Part shown: positions 16,641 to 25,700 of the stretch, one piece after another
Position numbering within the stretch: the first letter of the stretch is position 1
How the letters are laid out: each line of letters opens with the position of its first letter
NCBI RefSeq assembly: GCF_965243865.1
Contig: NZ_OZ251603.1
Coordinates: forward strand, 3,968,001 to 4,032,000
DNA: 64,000 bases
Origin: Hyphomicrobium_A sp965243865
GTDB taxonomy: Bacteria; Pseudomonadota; Alphaproteobacteria; Rhizobiales; Hyphomicrobiaceae
Direction: 5' to 3'
The notes under the pieces: generated by a model
Told to the model about the DNA's origin: nothing
Database searches by the model: none
What the model saw: only the letters and a program-made list of their open reading frames with translations
Program-made: the position numbers and the translations under genes

Positions 16641-18611
16641 TCATGGCGCTGCAAGGTCGAACGTGCGGTGCTCGTTGGCCTTGACCTCGATTGTATTGCG
16701 CAGCGGCTGCTCCGCGGTCTCGGCACTGACGAGATAACGGCCGGGCAAGAGAACCGCGGTCGGTTCGGACTGGCTGCTGCGAAGCACGATGCGCTGCTTC
16801 TCATCGCGCACCTCCCAGAACACATTGTTGCCCATGCCGATCGCGTTGGCCCGCTTCAACGTCACGCTTCCGCCCGCCAGCGGCAGAGTGATCTTCTGCG
16901 CTTGGCTGGCGGAAAGATTGATTTCTGAAGCAGCCATCACATTACCACTGCCGAGCGAGGCCTCGATACGGTACCGCCCTGCAGAGAGGTCGAACTCCGG
17001 CTCCTTACGGGTCGTGCGCAGCACCTCGTGCGGCTCGGCATCAAGACGCACGACGCGGAACGTGACCGGGTTCTCATCCGTCAGTGGTCGGCCGCCCAGC
17101 GACGCGGCGAGGCGAACGCGGGCCATGGACAGCGTCATCACCTGCTTGATGGTATCGCCGGCACCCATCGCGATCTGCTCGCGCACCTCTGAGGTGGGTG
17201 TGCGCGCCGTGATGTAGTAGGTGCCCGCGGGCAGCACGAAAGAGGGGTTCGCAGCCGAAGAGCGTACGACCTCGCGCCGCCCCTGTGGCGCATAAGGATC
17301 GTCCTGGTAGACAATGAAGGTCACATCACCCGCGGGCTGATCTCCGGGCGAGGAAGGCGTGCCACGCGTGGCACTGAGCTCCAGCGTGCCCGCTCCGAGC
17401 ACCGCGTTGACGCTCGTGCCGGTGGCCGGCGCAATCGTCACCTTGTTTTGCTGGCGGGCGACATTGGTTTCCGTCGTGACGAGATAATCGCCGGCCGGCA
17501 GTACGATCTCGGGCTGCGCGTCGCGGCCCACCCATAGCGGCGGAGCGCCTTTTTCAGCATTGGCTGCCGTGACCGTGAATATGGGCTGTTCCAGCAGCGC
17601 ACCTCCGGCGGCAGCGCGCGTCTGCATTTTCATGACGCCGCCGTTGAGATCTATGCGCACCTCCGTCGCCTTGTCGGCTTCCACGTTGACGGTCTGACGC
17701 GCACGAGCGAGGCCAAGTTCCGCCTCCACGTCGTAGCTGCCCGGCGCCAGCTTTTCATAAAGTGCCGCGGCGCGCGTATCGCGAACGACCTCGCCATCGC
17801 CGCCGGCCTTGGTGATGCGCCAGTGAACAGGCGTATCGAGAGTTGCGCTTTTGGCGCCGAGGCCGACAGAAAGATAGAGCCCGGCTGGCGCGCCATCTGG
17901 CTGCTTGTTGCTGGGGGCAGCTTCGGCTTCCGCAGGCGCGCTCTCCGCACCCGTCTGCAGGTGAGCCAGCTCGACGGCCTGCCCGAGCGCAGACTCGACC
18001 CCCGCTGCATCGACGGCATTCCACAGCTTGCCGCCGGTCATCCGCGCAATGCAGCTGATGTGCGCGATCTTGGCATTGTCGAGCCCGAGCGCGACGGTGT
18101 GCACCACGAGGTTGGCGCTCGACGCCATGATGCCGCTCAACGCAGTGCAAACGTCCTGACCGCAGTTGTCGATATCGTCGGCGACGAGAATGACGCTCGC
18201 GGGGCTTGCGCCTGCCATTGCGTTGACCGCTTCGCGCAGCGCGAGCACCAGCGGTCCCTTGCCGACTGCGTTCATTTTGTCGACGGGAAGCGCCAGCCGC
18301 TGCGAAGCATTGGTGTCCGGCGGCAGGATCACTTCCGCGTCCCCGCAATTGCCGCGTCGGCGATGCCCGAACGAGGCAATGCCGATGCGTGCTTCCGGCT
18401 TTAGGCTCGGCAGCAGCGTACGCATGGCGTCGCGCACGATCTCGAGCTTGGAGCGCTTCTCGGCACCGAGATTGCCCCACATCGAGCCCGAGCCATCCAG
18501 GATGACCATCGATGTCGGCGGCGCATCCTCGGCCATGGCCGGCGCGAGCGCGCAAAGCGACAGCAACATCGAGGCGGCGAGCAGCGACAGCGAGTCTAGA
18601 ATGCGTTTCAT
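16641..18611 (-). CDS. Secreted von Willebrand factor A domain protein with five surface repeats
   Basis: A 656-residue exported protein. The signal peptide (about 1-27, ends APAMAED) is followed by a vWA domain at about 33-215 with a complete metal-ion site start, DGSGS at 39-43. A Pro/Glu/Ala linker comes next. Five repeats carry an L-x-x-G-x-Y core at about 288, 371, 460, 542 and 621. vWA domains bind proteins through a divalent metal; the repeats probably space or attach it in the periplasm or outside the cell. The ATG at 18611 gives a clean signal peptide; another lies nine codons upstream. The long open frame upstream to 19376 is a shadow of the nitroreductase gene. Confidence 0.82.
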   Translation of the reverse strand: MKRILDSLSLLAASMLLSLCALAPAMAEDAPPTSMVILDGSGSMWGNLGAEKRSKLEIVRDAMRTLLPSLKPEARIGIASFGHRRRGNCGDAEVILPPDTNASQRLALPVDKMNAVGKGPLVLALREAVNAMAGASPASVILVADDIDNCGQDVCTALSGIMASSANLVVHTVALGLDNAKIAHISCIARMTGGKLWNAVDAAGVESALGQAVELAHLQTGAESAPAEAEAAPSNKQPDGAPAGLYLSVGLGAKSATLDTPVHWRITKAGGDGEVVRDTRAAALYEKLAPGSYDVEAELGLARARQTVNVEADKATEVRIDLNGGVMKMQTRAAAGGALLEQPIFTVTAANAEKGAPPLWVGRDAQPEIVLPAGDYLVTTETNVARQQNKVTIAPATGTSVNAVLGAGTLELSATRGTPSSPGDQPAGDVTFIVYQDDPYAPQGRREVVRSSAANPSFVLPAGTYYITARTPTSEVREQIAMGAGDTIKQVMTLSMARVRLAASLGGRPLTDENPVTFRVVRLDAEPHEVLRTTRKEPEFDLSAGRYRIEASLGSGNVMAASEINLSASQAQKITLPLAGGSVTLKRANAIGMGNNVFWEVRDEKQRIVLRSSQSEPTAVLLPGRYLVSAETAEQPLRNTIEVKANEHRTFDLAAP

Positions 18612-18785
18612 CGGTCCCCGTCCACGCGACGTGCTCATAGCGGCAGCCTCGGATTCGAGCAGAAGATAGCCCAACTGCGTGACTAGCTCCACCGTGCCGA
18701 TGCAGGCGTCTGCCACTGCGTAAATGCCCAGTCCTGCGGCGAAATTGCCTTGGCAGCCGCCGGCCCGAGCGGCTAGGACTGCGCC

Positions 18786-19361
18786 ATGGAAAACGCCATC
18801 ATCGATTTTCTCTCCCGCCGCCGCTCGGTGAAGCCGGACAAGCTGGCTGCGCCCGCGCCGAGCGCTGCCGAGCTGGAAACAATCCTCACCATTGCCTCGC
18901 GCGTCCCCGACCACAAGAAACTCGCCCCCTGGCGGTTCATCGTCATCGAGGGCGACGCGCGGGCCCGATTGGGTGAGGTTGTGGCGGAAGCCTGCATCGC
19001 CGCCGAGAAAGAGCCGCCATCTCACGTTCGCCTCGACACAGAGCGCGGCCGGTTCATGCGCGCCCCGATGGTGATCGCGGTCGTCTCGCGCGTGACGCCT
19101 CACCGCAGCGCCCCCGAGTGGGAGCAGGTGCTGTCGGCGGGCGCGGCCTGCCTCAACTTGTGTCTCGCCGCCAACGCGCTTGGCTATGGCACCTCGTGGA
19201 TCAGCGAGTGGGTCGCCTACAACCAAACGATCGGCGCCGCGCTGGGTCTTGCCGACAACGAGCGCATCGCCGGCTTCATCTACGTCGGCACACCGGTCGA
19301 TCGCCCCGAGGAGCGCGAGCGTCCGGCTCTTGCTGACATCGTCACGCGCTGGAACGGCTGA
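18786..19361 (+). CDS. Nitroreductase family protein (YdjA-like)
   Basis: A 191-residue flavoenzyme of the short nitroreductase group. FLSRRRSVKPDKL with its FMN-contacting arginines, ASRVPDHKKLAPWRF, and the C-terminal NALGYGTSWISEW and GFIYVGTPVDRPEERERP match the YdjA-like family. It would reduce nitro or enone compounds with NAD(P)H as a dimer. The gene is divergent from the vWA gene and convergent with NAD kinase. No regulatory link is visible. Confidence 0.88.
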   Translation: MENAIIDFLSRRRSVKPDKLAAPAPSAAELETILTIASRVPDHKKLAPWRFIVIEGDARARLGEVVAEACIAAEKEPPSHVRLDTERGRFMRAPMVIAVVSRVTPHRSAPEWEQVLSAGAACLNLCLAANALGYGTSWISEWVAYNQTIGAALGLADNERIAGFIYVGTPVDRPEERERPALADIVTRWNG

Positions 19362-19385
19362 GCCCAGTCGCGGCAAGTCACGCTC

Positions 19386-20168
19386 TCAATAGCGGAACTG
19401 TTCCGCGAGCACGCGCTCATCGAGACTGTGATCGGGGTCGAACATCATGAAAAGTTCGATGTTGCGCGCCTTCTCGATCTCGACGCGCATGACGCCACGC
19501 GTCTCGTAGTGATCGGCGACCGCGCTCACGGGGCGCTTATCGGCTTCCAGCACTTCGATCGTGATGCGCACCTTGTTTGGCAGCAGCGCACCGCGCCAGC
19601 GCCGCGGGCGAAACGGGCTGATAGGTGTCAGCGCCAGTAGCGGCGCGTTGATCGGCAGGATCGGCCCGTGAGCCGATAGATTGTAGGCCGTCGAGCCGGC
19701 CGGCGTCGCCACCAGCACGCCATCACAGATCAACTCCTCCATGCGCACTGTGTCATCCACGAGTATGCGCAACTTCGCCGCCTGATGGCGCTCGCGGAAC
19801 AGTGACACCTCGTTGATCGCCAGCGCCTTGTGCGCCTTGCCCGATCTGTCGGACGCGATCATCGACAGCGGATGGATGCGGCTGACGTCGGCGTCGCTAA
19901 GCCGCTGGGGCAGATCCTCTTCCTTGTATTCGTTCATCAGGAAGCCCACGGACCCGCGGTTCATCCCGTAGATGGGCACGCCCTCGTTCATGAAGCGGTG
20001 CAGCGTCTGCAGCATGTGCCCGTCGCCGCCGAGCGCGACGACGGCATCGGCTTCCGCCGGGTCGTGATCGCCGTAGAGCGCCACGAGGCGCTCGCGGGCG
20101 GCCATGGCCTCCCGCATGTCGCTTGCCACGAAGGCAATTTTCTCGAATTTGGTCTTCGGCTTTGCCAT
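19386..20168 (-). CDS. nadK: NAD kinase
   Basis: A 260-residue enzyme that phosphorylates NAD to NADP. The nucleotide-binding GGDGHMLQTLH motif and the family signature CDGVLVATPAGSTAYNLSAHGPILP are intact, with NEVSLFRE between them. The length fits the short alphaproteobacterial form. The ATG at 20168 (MAKPKTKFEKIAF) is chosen over one 14 codons upstream, which would reach into the space shared with the divergent cutA gene. Cytoplasmic and expected to be essential. Confidence 0.94.
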   Translation of the reverse strand: MAKPKTKFEKIAFVASDMREAMAARERLVALYGDHDPAEADAVVALGGDGHMLQTLHRFMNEGVPIYGMNRGSVGFLMNEYKEEDLPQRLSDADVSRIHPLSMIASDRSGKAHKALAINEVSLFRERHQAAKLRILVDDTVRMEELICDGVLVATPAGSTAYNLSAHGPILPINAPLLALTPISPFRPRRWRGALLPNKVRITIEVLEADKRPVSAVADHYETRGVMRVEIEKARNIELFMMFDPDHSLDERVLAEQFRY

Positions 20169-20210
20169 GGTGTGATGCGCCGACCCGGAAGGGCGTGGAG
20201 GCTCGCTCAA

Positions 20211-20570
20211 GTGCAGGAAAACGACAAGCCGGTTTTGATCTATTCGACGTTTCCCTCGACGGAGACAGCCGAAGCGGTGGGCCGCGAGCTCGTGGAACGC
20301 AGACTCGCCGCCTGTATCAACATCCTGCCGGGCATGACGTCAATTTATCGTTGGGACGGGGCCATAGCGCGCGACAGCGAGGTGGTTATGGTGATCAAGA
20401 CGCGTCAGACGCTCGCCTCAGCGGTCGTCGATGCAACCAAAGCGCGCCATCCCTACGCCAACCCCGCTCTCATTGTGTTGCCAATCGTCGATGGGGCGGC
20501 CGACTATTTGCGCTGGCTGATGAGCGAGACCCAGTCGCCCGCCAATGACCCCACCGACAGTGAGGACTGA
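20211..20570 (+). CDS. cutA: Divalent cation tolerance protein CutA
   Basis: A 119-residue protein with the CutA core: LIYSTFPSTETAEAVGRELVERRLAACINILPGMTSIYRWDG, and later EVVMVIKTRQ and HPYANPALIVLPI. CutA forms trimers and is linked to copper tolerance, though its exact role is unsettled. I chose the GTG at 20211 because GGAGG stands nine bases before it. An ATG at 20175 is in frame but lacks such a site and would add 12 basic residues. Divergent from nadK with a 42-base gap, so the promoters must overlap. Confidence 0.9.
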   Translation: MQENDKPVLIYSTFPSTETAEAVGRELVERRLAACINILPGMTSIYRWDGAIARDSEVVMVIKTRQTLASAVVDATKARHPYANPALIVLPIVDGAADYLRWLMSETQSPANDPTDSED

Positions 20571-20609
20571 CGGCGTCCGCGGGCAAGCGCTCCGGACGAG
20601 CGCGCAGGA

Positions 20610-21503
20610 TCAATAAACGCCGCCGAGGCTGAGCATCAGGTTATAGCGCGGCGTGCCGGGGCTTGCGCGGCGCGAGTGGCTCGACTTCTTGGCGCTACGC
20701 GGTTTCGGAGCCGCCGCTGCAGGCGGCTGATAGCTACGCTCGTTCGACTCCAGCGCCGCAACCGTCGGCTGCGAAGAACTGTTCCCGGGCACGAGAGGCT
20801 CCTGCATAGCAGGCGTCAGCGGGGCACCGATGGCCATCCGGCCGGGCAGCGGAGCGGTGGTTACGACGCTGCTTTGCACGGGCGTGAAGAGCCGCGTCGA
20901 GGTCGCGGGCCCGCTCGCCGAAGCGGCCTTCCACGGCAGTGTCTCCGGCGCGTTCGACGCCGCAGCCGTTGTCGCCTCCACGGCACCGCACGAACGGCCG
21001 CCATACGATTTGACCAGGCTCAGGAGCATGTAGTCGGGCTTGTCGACCGGCAGCGCTGCATTGGAACGCGTATTGAATTCGAGCATGGCCTGTCGCGTGC
21101 TGGCGTTCCAGGCGCCGTTGACGCGGCCCCAATAGCAACCCGCGCGCTTCAATTCCTGTTGGATGTCGACAACCAGTTTGTACCGGCCGTCGGGTTCGTT
21201 CGCATCGAGATCGCTGGAGACGTTGGTCTGCCAGTTGGACACGGTCTCGACGCGTGCGGCAGGAGCAGCGGAGCTGCCGGCCGGCTGGCGAGCCTTCAAT
21301 ACGACGCCGGGAGAGAAGCTCGCCAAACGCGCTCCTGGCCGTGCGTCGGAGGCTGACCGCGCCGCACGCGTCTCATCGAAGCGTTCAGCGCTTACACGCC
21401 TTGCCTCCTCGAGGGTCGTGCTGCGGTCGACTGGAGCGGGCAGATAAACGAACAACCCCACGCCGATGCCGGCCAATAGCACGAAGGCACCCAGGCTACG
21501 CAT
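20610..21503 (-). CDS. Exported or membrane-anchored protein with a peptidoglycan-binding-like domain
   Basis: A 297-residue protein. Residues 3-22 form a signal anchor (LGAFVLLAGIGVGLFVYLP). A domain at about 105-165 (VVDIQQELKRAGCYWGRVNGAWNASTRQAMLEFN) has the form of a peptidoglycan-binding domain with an added Cys, paired with Cys in GGRSCG. The C-terminal 130 residues are low-complexity Ala/Pro/Ser and end in a basic tail (PKPRSAKKSSHSRR). Such proteins are common in Hyphomicrobiales without known function. It probably sits in the periplasm facing the cell wall. Confidence 0.75.
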   Translation of the reverse strand: MRSLGAFVLLAGIGVGLFVYLPAPVDRSTTLEEARRVSAERFDETRAARSASDARPGARLASFSPGVVLKARQPAGSSAAPAARVETVSNWQTNVSSDLDANEPDGRYKLVVDIQQELKRAGCYWGRVNGAWNASTRQAMLEFNTRSNAALPVDKPDYMLLSLVKSYGGRSCGAVEATTAAASNAPETLPWKAASASGPATSTRLFTPVQSSVVTTAPLPGRMAIGAPLTPAMQEPLVPGNSSSQPTVAALESNERSYQPPAAAAPKPRSAKKSSHSRRASPGTPRYNLMLSLGGVY

Positions 21504-22245
21504 AACGGTAAACTCCTGACGCACGTCCGGCACACGCCGGTGAGGAAACTCAAGGTGCTGCGGTCCAGCTCAAGTCCTCGCGGACCAAACTAAATAGAAG
21601 CAATGACAATGAACTTAAGACGCTCAGCTGAAATGGGTGGTTAGCCAATATGTTCCAGAACTTAACCAAAATAGATCCGCGCACGTGCTGATGCAACGTG
21701 TTGAGCGCCGTTCAGCACAAGAATTTGCGCAGGCTAGGTGTGCACATCCGGGGGGCGGCTGGGGGAAACTCTCGTCCAGGAGGTGGGCGACCTGTGGACA
21801 GCCGTGTGGCCGCTTGCAGTGCGAAATTGCGGCTGGATTCTGGCCCAGAAAGCTACAGGGCTGATTCTCTTAACAATTCATTCCGAATCGCGTAGCAAAG
21901 GCAACTGAGGGGGCAGTACCGCGTCTGTAAACTTGTCGCCTCGCCCGATTGGGGAAAGTTGCGCACAGGGGAATCCAGCGGCGATTTCTTACCTGTGTAC
22001 GACACGCCCGATGGGCAGGCTCCAGCTCTCGGCACTTCTGTCTGCGTGCCTGTTCGCCGGTTTGCCGGATGCCATTGGGGATGGCGCCGGAGCTCAACAG
22101 ACCGATCGAGCCAGCACGCCAGCCCGTAGCGCCTATTATCGCGTAGGAGATGGAGAGTTTTTGCCACGCCCTCGGCAAAGACAAGATAAGGGCCGGTGCA
22201 GTGCGCGCGTGGAGAGCCGGCCGTCATAATCCATGAGGGCACACA
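21504..22245. other. Long gene-poor intergenic region
   Basis: About 740 bases between the leftward wall-binding-like gene and the rightward membrane-protein gene. The left 150 bases are relatively AT-rich (around 21580-21670) and could hold both promoters. Open frames exist on both strands but look like GC-rich noise, except for one signal-peptide-like ORF at 22011-22229 listed separately. I saw no tRNA, repeat array or transposase remnant. Confidence 0.4.
22011..22229 (+). CDS. Possible small secreted protein, 72 residues
   Basis: An ATG-started frame with a plausible signal peptide (MGRLQLSALLSACLFAGLPDAIGDGAGA) followed by a polar, Arg-rich tail (FLPRPRQRQDKGRC). It ends 16 bases before the next gene and is on the same strand. 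There is no clear ribosome binding site, and the opposite strand is also open, so this may be chance. Confidence 0.28.
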   Translation: MGRLQLSALLSACLFAGLPDAIGDGAGAQQTDRASTPARSAYYRVGDGEFLPRPRQRQDKGRCSARVESRPS

Positions 22246-23505
22246 ATGAGACATGCTCTAGGCGTGTTGGGGGTTCTAGCTGCCGGTGTACTGTTAGCCG
22301 TATCGGCGGCAATGAACTGGCGATTTGGCGTCAGCCTCGGAAGGACCGAGCTGGACGGCCAGATCTACGGAGCGGCCAGCGCGGCCGCCGACTGCATGAA
22401 GGCACTCGTGCCTTTCTTCCTATTTGCCGCAATAAAAAACAGGATGTGGTCGCAGGCAGCAGCCTCCGCCCTCGTCTGGGTCGTGGTCACCGCCTATTCG
22501 TTGACCTCGGCGCTCGGCCATGCGGCGTTGAACCGGCTCGATACCGCCGGCCAGCGTACCGCGACGGCAGAAGCCTACAAGGACCAGCGTGCAGATCTTG
22601 CACGGGCCCAGGAGCAACTATCCTGGATCCCGCAGCATCGCCCTGCTCAGGCGGTGCAAGCTGACATTGACGCCTTGAAGGACGAGAAGACCTGGTCGTA
22701 CACCGAACAGTGCAGCAAGGTCGATGGACCTAAGACACGCGGCTTCTGTCAGAAGTTCCACGCGCTGTCAGCTGAGCTTGCCTCTGCGAAGCAAACCGTC
22801 GCGCTCGAGGCTCGCGTCGCCGACATCAAGGCGAAGATGGCCACGGCGACAGCCGGCCACGCTGTAACGAGCGAAGGTGACCCGCAGGCTGCGGTCCTTG
22901 CCAAGCTCGCTGCGTTGGTTGCCCCGTCCGTGAAAGTCGAGGACGTGCAGACGGCACTGACGGTCTTCATTGCACTGTTGCTCGAAGTTGGGTCGGGTTT
23001 CGGTATGTATATCGCCTTTAGTCAGTGGCGCCTCTACGATCGCCACACGCCGACCGCACCATTGATGGTTCCGGTCAGCACCGCTGCGGCAGCGGTGGCG
23101 GCTCCCAAGGCCGTTGCGATAGCAAAGCCGCGTTCCGGCGCGAACGACAACAAGTCTGTGACCGAAGTGAAGGTCGCGACAGAAGTCAAAGCAGTCGCTT
23201 CGCCCGCACCACAAAGGCTGATCGCTCCCGAAACCGATGTGGAGCGCTTCTACAAGGAGAGAATCGAGACGCAAGACGGATCAAGCTTGACTGCAACTTC
23301 GCTGTACGAGGACTACTGTGCATGGTGTGAAGATCAGCAGAAAGAGCCACTCGCACTTCCAACGTTCGGACGTGAATTCGGTGAGCTCGGAGTCCAGAAA
23401 GCAAGGATAGCAGGACGAGTGCGGTATATCGGCATTGCGCTGAAGTCCGCCGAAGCTCTCGAGGAGGATAAGAAGCCGCCGGTCTTCGACGAGAAGGCCG
23501 CCTAG
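22246..23505 (+). CDS. Membrane protein with central coiled coil and primase-C-terminus-like domain
   Basis: A 419-residue protein. Helices at about 3-22, 48-64 and 70-92 (an N-terminal membrane bundle) are followed by a long helical, probably coiled segment (about 100-205) with two cysteines (EQCSKVDG, RGFCQKF). A further membrane helix lies at 236-258 (LTVFIALLLEVGSGFGMYIAF), then a low-complexity Ala/Val/Lys linker. The last 95 residues (ERFYKERIETQDGSSLTATSLYEDYCAWCEDQQKEPL... and TFGREFGELGV) resemble the winged-helix tail of phage P4/D5-type primases. GAGGG precedes the ATG by seven bases. I recall similar proteins in rhizobial accessory regions, without known function. Confidence 0.75.
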   Translation: MRHALGVLGVLAAGVLLAVSAAMNWRFGVSLGRTELDGQIYGAASAAADCMKALVPFFLFAAIKNRMWSQAAASALVWVVVTAYSLTSALGHAALNRLDTAGQRTATAEAYKDQRADLARAQEQLSWIPQHRPAQAVQADIDALKDEKTWSYTEQCSKVDGPKTRGFCQKFHALSAELASAKQTVALEARVADIKAKMATATAGHAVTSEGDPQAAVLAKLAALVAPSVKVEDVQTALTVFIALLLEVGSGFGMYIAFSQWRLYDRHTPTAPLMVPVSTAAAAVAAPKAVAIAKPRSGANDNKSVTEVKVATEVKAVASPAPQRLIAPETDVERFYKERIETQDGSSLTATSLYEDYCAWCEDQQKEPLALPTFGREFGELGVQKARIAGRVRYIGIALKSAEALEEDKKPPVFDEKAA

Positions 23506-23520
23506 ACATAGGCTTCAAAC

Positions 23521-23544
23521 GAAAGGCCGCTAACGCGGCCTTTC
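23521..23544. terminator. Bidirectional hairpin terminator
   Basis: Perfect 10-base stem GAAAGGCCGC / GCGGCCTTTC around the loop TAAC, 15 bases after the membrane-protein stop. A T-rich stretch follows on the forward strand (TTTCTCATTTTC) and on the reverse (TTTCGTTTG), so it can stop transcripts from both converging genes. Confidence 0.7.
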
Positions 23545-23562
23545 TCATTTTCAGGATCTGTG

Positions 23563-23593
23563 AAGGCGGCCGCTTAGGCCGCCTTTTCTTTTT
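23563..23593 (+). terminator. Second forward terminator overlapping the ptrB stop codon
   Basis: Nine-base stem AAGGCGGCC / GGCCGCCTT around GCTTA, followed by TTCTTTTTG. The right arm encodes the last Lys-Ala-Ala codons of the oppositely read peptidase gene, and its TAA lies in the loop. It backs up the terminator 20 bases earlier. Confidence 0.6.
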
Positions 23594-25700
23594 GCTTTGC
23601 CGCAAGGCCGGCGATTTTCAGCGCAAAGGCGTAGTCCGCCGCCATCTCGCGCAGCTGCTCATAGCGCCCCGACGCGCCGCTGTGGCCCGCTTCCATGTTG
23701 ATCTTCAAGAGCACGAGGTTGTCCGACGCGTTCTTCTCGCGCAGTCGCGCAATCCATTTCGCAGGTTCCCAATAGGTAACGCGCGGATCCGTCAGGCCGC
23801 CATAGGCGAAGATGTGCGGATAGGTTTTCGCTTCGACATTCTCGTACGGGCTGTACGAATGAATGATCGAGAACTCATCGCGGCTGGCAATCGGATTTCC
23901 CCACTCGGGCCACTCGGGGGGCGTCAGCGGCAGATCCTTGTCGAGCATGGTGTTGAGCACGTCGACGAACGGCACGTCCGCAATGATGCCGAGGAACAGA
24001 TCCGGCGCCATGTTGGTGACCACGCCCATCAGCATGCCGCCAGCCGACCCGCCGTTGGCGACGATGTGCCCGCGCTTCGTCAGTCCCTGCGCGACGAGGT
24101 ATTCACCCGCGTCGATGAAGTCGGTGAACGTGTTCACCTTCTGCGCCAGCTTGCCGTTGGTGTACCAGCGATAGCCCTTGTCCTTGCCGCCGCGGATGTG
24201 CGCGATGGCATAGATGAAGCCGCGGTCCACCAAGGATAGCCGCGTCGTCGAGAATGACGCCGGGATTGAGATGCCATAGGCGCCGTAGCCGTAGAGCAGC
24301 ACTGGCGCCGAGCCATCGAGCGGCGTGTCCTTATGATAGAGGATCGACACCGGCACCAACTCGCCGTCGCGCGCTGGTGCATAGAGCCGGCGTGTGACGT
24401 AGTCCGCCGGATTGTGCCCGCTCGGGACCTGCTGCCGCTTGCGCAGCACGCGGTTGCGCGTCTGCATGTCGTAGTCCCACGTCTCCGCTGGCGTCGTCAT
24501 CGACGAATAGACGAAGCGCACGTTCGTGGTGTCGAATTCATAGCCCGGGTGAACGCCCAGCGAGTAGGCCTCCTCCGGGAAGGCAATGATGTGCTCGTCA
24601 GCATCGGACAGCCGGCGTACGACGATGCGCGGCAGCCCGTTCTCACGCTCGAGGCGCACCATGTGATCGCGATAGAGGATCGTATCGAGGATGAGGCAGC
24701 CAGGGCGGTGCGGGATCACCTCGCGCCAGTTCGCTTCGCCCGGCGCGGATACCGGCGCCTCGACGATGCGGAAGTCCTCGGCATCGTGCGAGTTCGTGGT
24801 GATGTAGAGCTTGTCGCCGTTGTGCTCGACGGAATACTCATGCCCGACGCGGCGTGGCGTAATCAGCACCGGTTCCGAAAGCGGAGCATCCGCATCGATG
24901 ATGCGCACCTCGCTCGTGCGATGATCGTGCGCGTCGATCGTGATGTATTTTGCCGATTGCGTGGCATTGATCGCCACGTAAAGGCCGATGTCCTTTTCGT
25001 CGTAGACAAGCACGTCTTCATCCGTCGGCGTGCCGACGACATGCCGGTAGACCTGCAGCGGCCGATGGTTGTCATCGAGACGGACGTAGAAGAACGTCCG
25101 GCTGTCGCTTGCCCATACGACACCGCCGCGCGTGTCGGGGACGATGTCCGGCAAGTCTTCGCCCGTCGTCAGGTCGCGCACGCGAACCGAGTACAGCTCC
25201 GAGCCTTTGTCGTCGATCGAGTAGGCAAGCAGGCGATGGTCCGGACTGTGTTCGAAGTCGCCGAGATCCCAATAGGCTTTGCCTTCCGCCTCGCGGTTTC
25301 CGTCCAGCACTACGACTGCTCCGCTGCCGTCTCGGTTGCTGCGGTAGATCAGCGGATACTGGCCTCCGGCGACGAAGCCGCTGTAGTAGGCGTAGGGGCC
25401 ATCGGCTGTGGGAACCGAGCTGTCGTCCTCTTTCAGGCGGCCGCGCATTTCGGCGAACAGTTCATCCTGCAGAGACTTCGTCTCTGCGAGCTGGGCCTCG
25501 CAATAAGCATTCTCGGCGTCAAGATAGGCGCGGATCTCGGGATCGAGCACGGCAGGATCCCGCATGACGTCCTGCCAGTTGTCGGCCTTGAGCCAGGCGT
25601 AATCGTCTACGAGTTCGACGCCATGCCAGGTGGAGACTTTCGGGCGGCGCGCGGCGCGCGGCGGCTTGACGAAGGCATGACGGGCGTTCGAGGGGGACAT
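23574..25700 (-). CDS. ptrB: Oligopeptidase B-type S9 family prolyl oligopeptidase
   Basis: A 708-residue serine peptidase. The N-terminal seven-blade propeller (about 75-420) gates the active site. The C-terminal alpha/beta hydrolase holds the nucleophile in GGSAGGML, an Asp in YGGLTDPRVTYWEPAKW and the His in MEAGHSGASGRY. ASFSTTRLSLVDRGFIYAIAHIRGG is typical of this family. It cuts short peptides after basic residues in the cytoplasm. Two ATGs are adjacent (25703, 25700); the second has GGAG at six bases and is taken. There is no signal peptide. Confidence 0.92.
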   Translation of the reverse strand: MSPSNARHAFVKPPRAARRPKVSTWHGVELVDDYAWLKADNWQDVMRDPAVLDPEIRAYLDAENAYCEAQLAETKSLQDELFAEMRGRLKEDDSSVPTADGPYAYYSGFVAGGQYPLIYRSNRDGSGAVVVLDGNREAEGKAYWDLGDFEHSPDHRLLAYSIDDKGSELYSVRVRDLTTGEDLPDIVPDTRGGVVWASDSRTFFYVRLDDNHRPLQVYRHVVGTPTDEDVLVYDEKDIGLYVAINATQSAKYITIDAHDHRTSEVRIIDADAPLSEPVLITPRRVGHEYSVEHNGDKLYITTNSHDAEDFRIVEAPVSAPGEANWREVIPHRPGCLILDTILYRDHMVRLERENGLPRIVVRRLSDADEHIIAFPEEAYSLGVHPGYEFDTTNVRFVYSSMTTPAETWDYDMQTRNRVLRKRQQVPSGHNPADYVTRRLYAPARDGELVPVSILYHKDTPLDGSAPVLLYGYGAYGISIPASFSTTRLSLVDRGFIYAIAHIRGGKDKGYRWYTNGKLAQKVNTFTDFIDAGEYLVAQGLTKRGHIVANGGSAGGMLMGVVTNMAPDLFLGIIADVPFVDVLNTMLDKDLPLTPPEWPEWGNPIASRDEFSIIHSYSPYENVEAKTYPHIFAYGGLTDPRVTYWEPAKWIARLREKNASDNLVLLKINMEAGHSGASGRYEQLREMAADYAFALKIAGLAAKQKEKAA

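Noticed and set aside
15630..16928. 432-codon forward frame opposite the secreted repeat protein and vWA gene
   Set aside because: Arg/His-rich antisense composition, spans two recognised genes and their gap, no motif.
18612..19376. 255-codon upstream extension of the vWA gene
   Set aside because: It would bury the signal peptide and lies antisense to the nitroreductase gene, which has clear family motifs.
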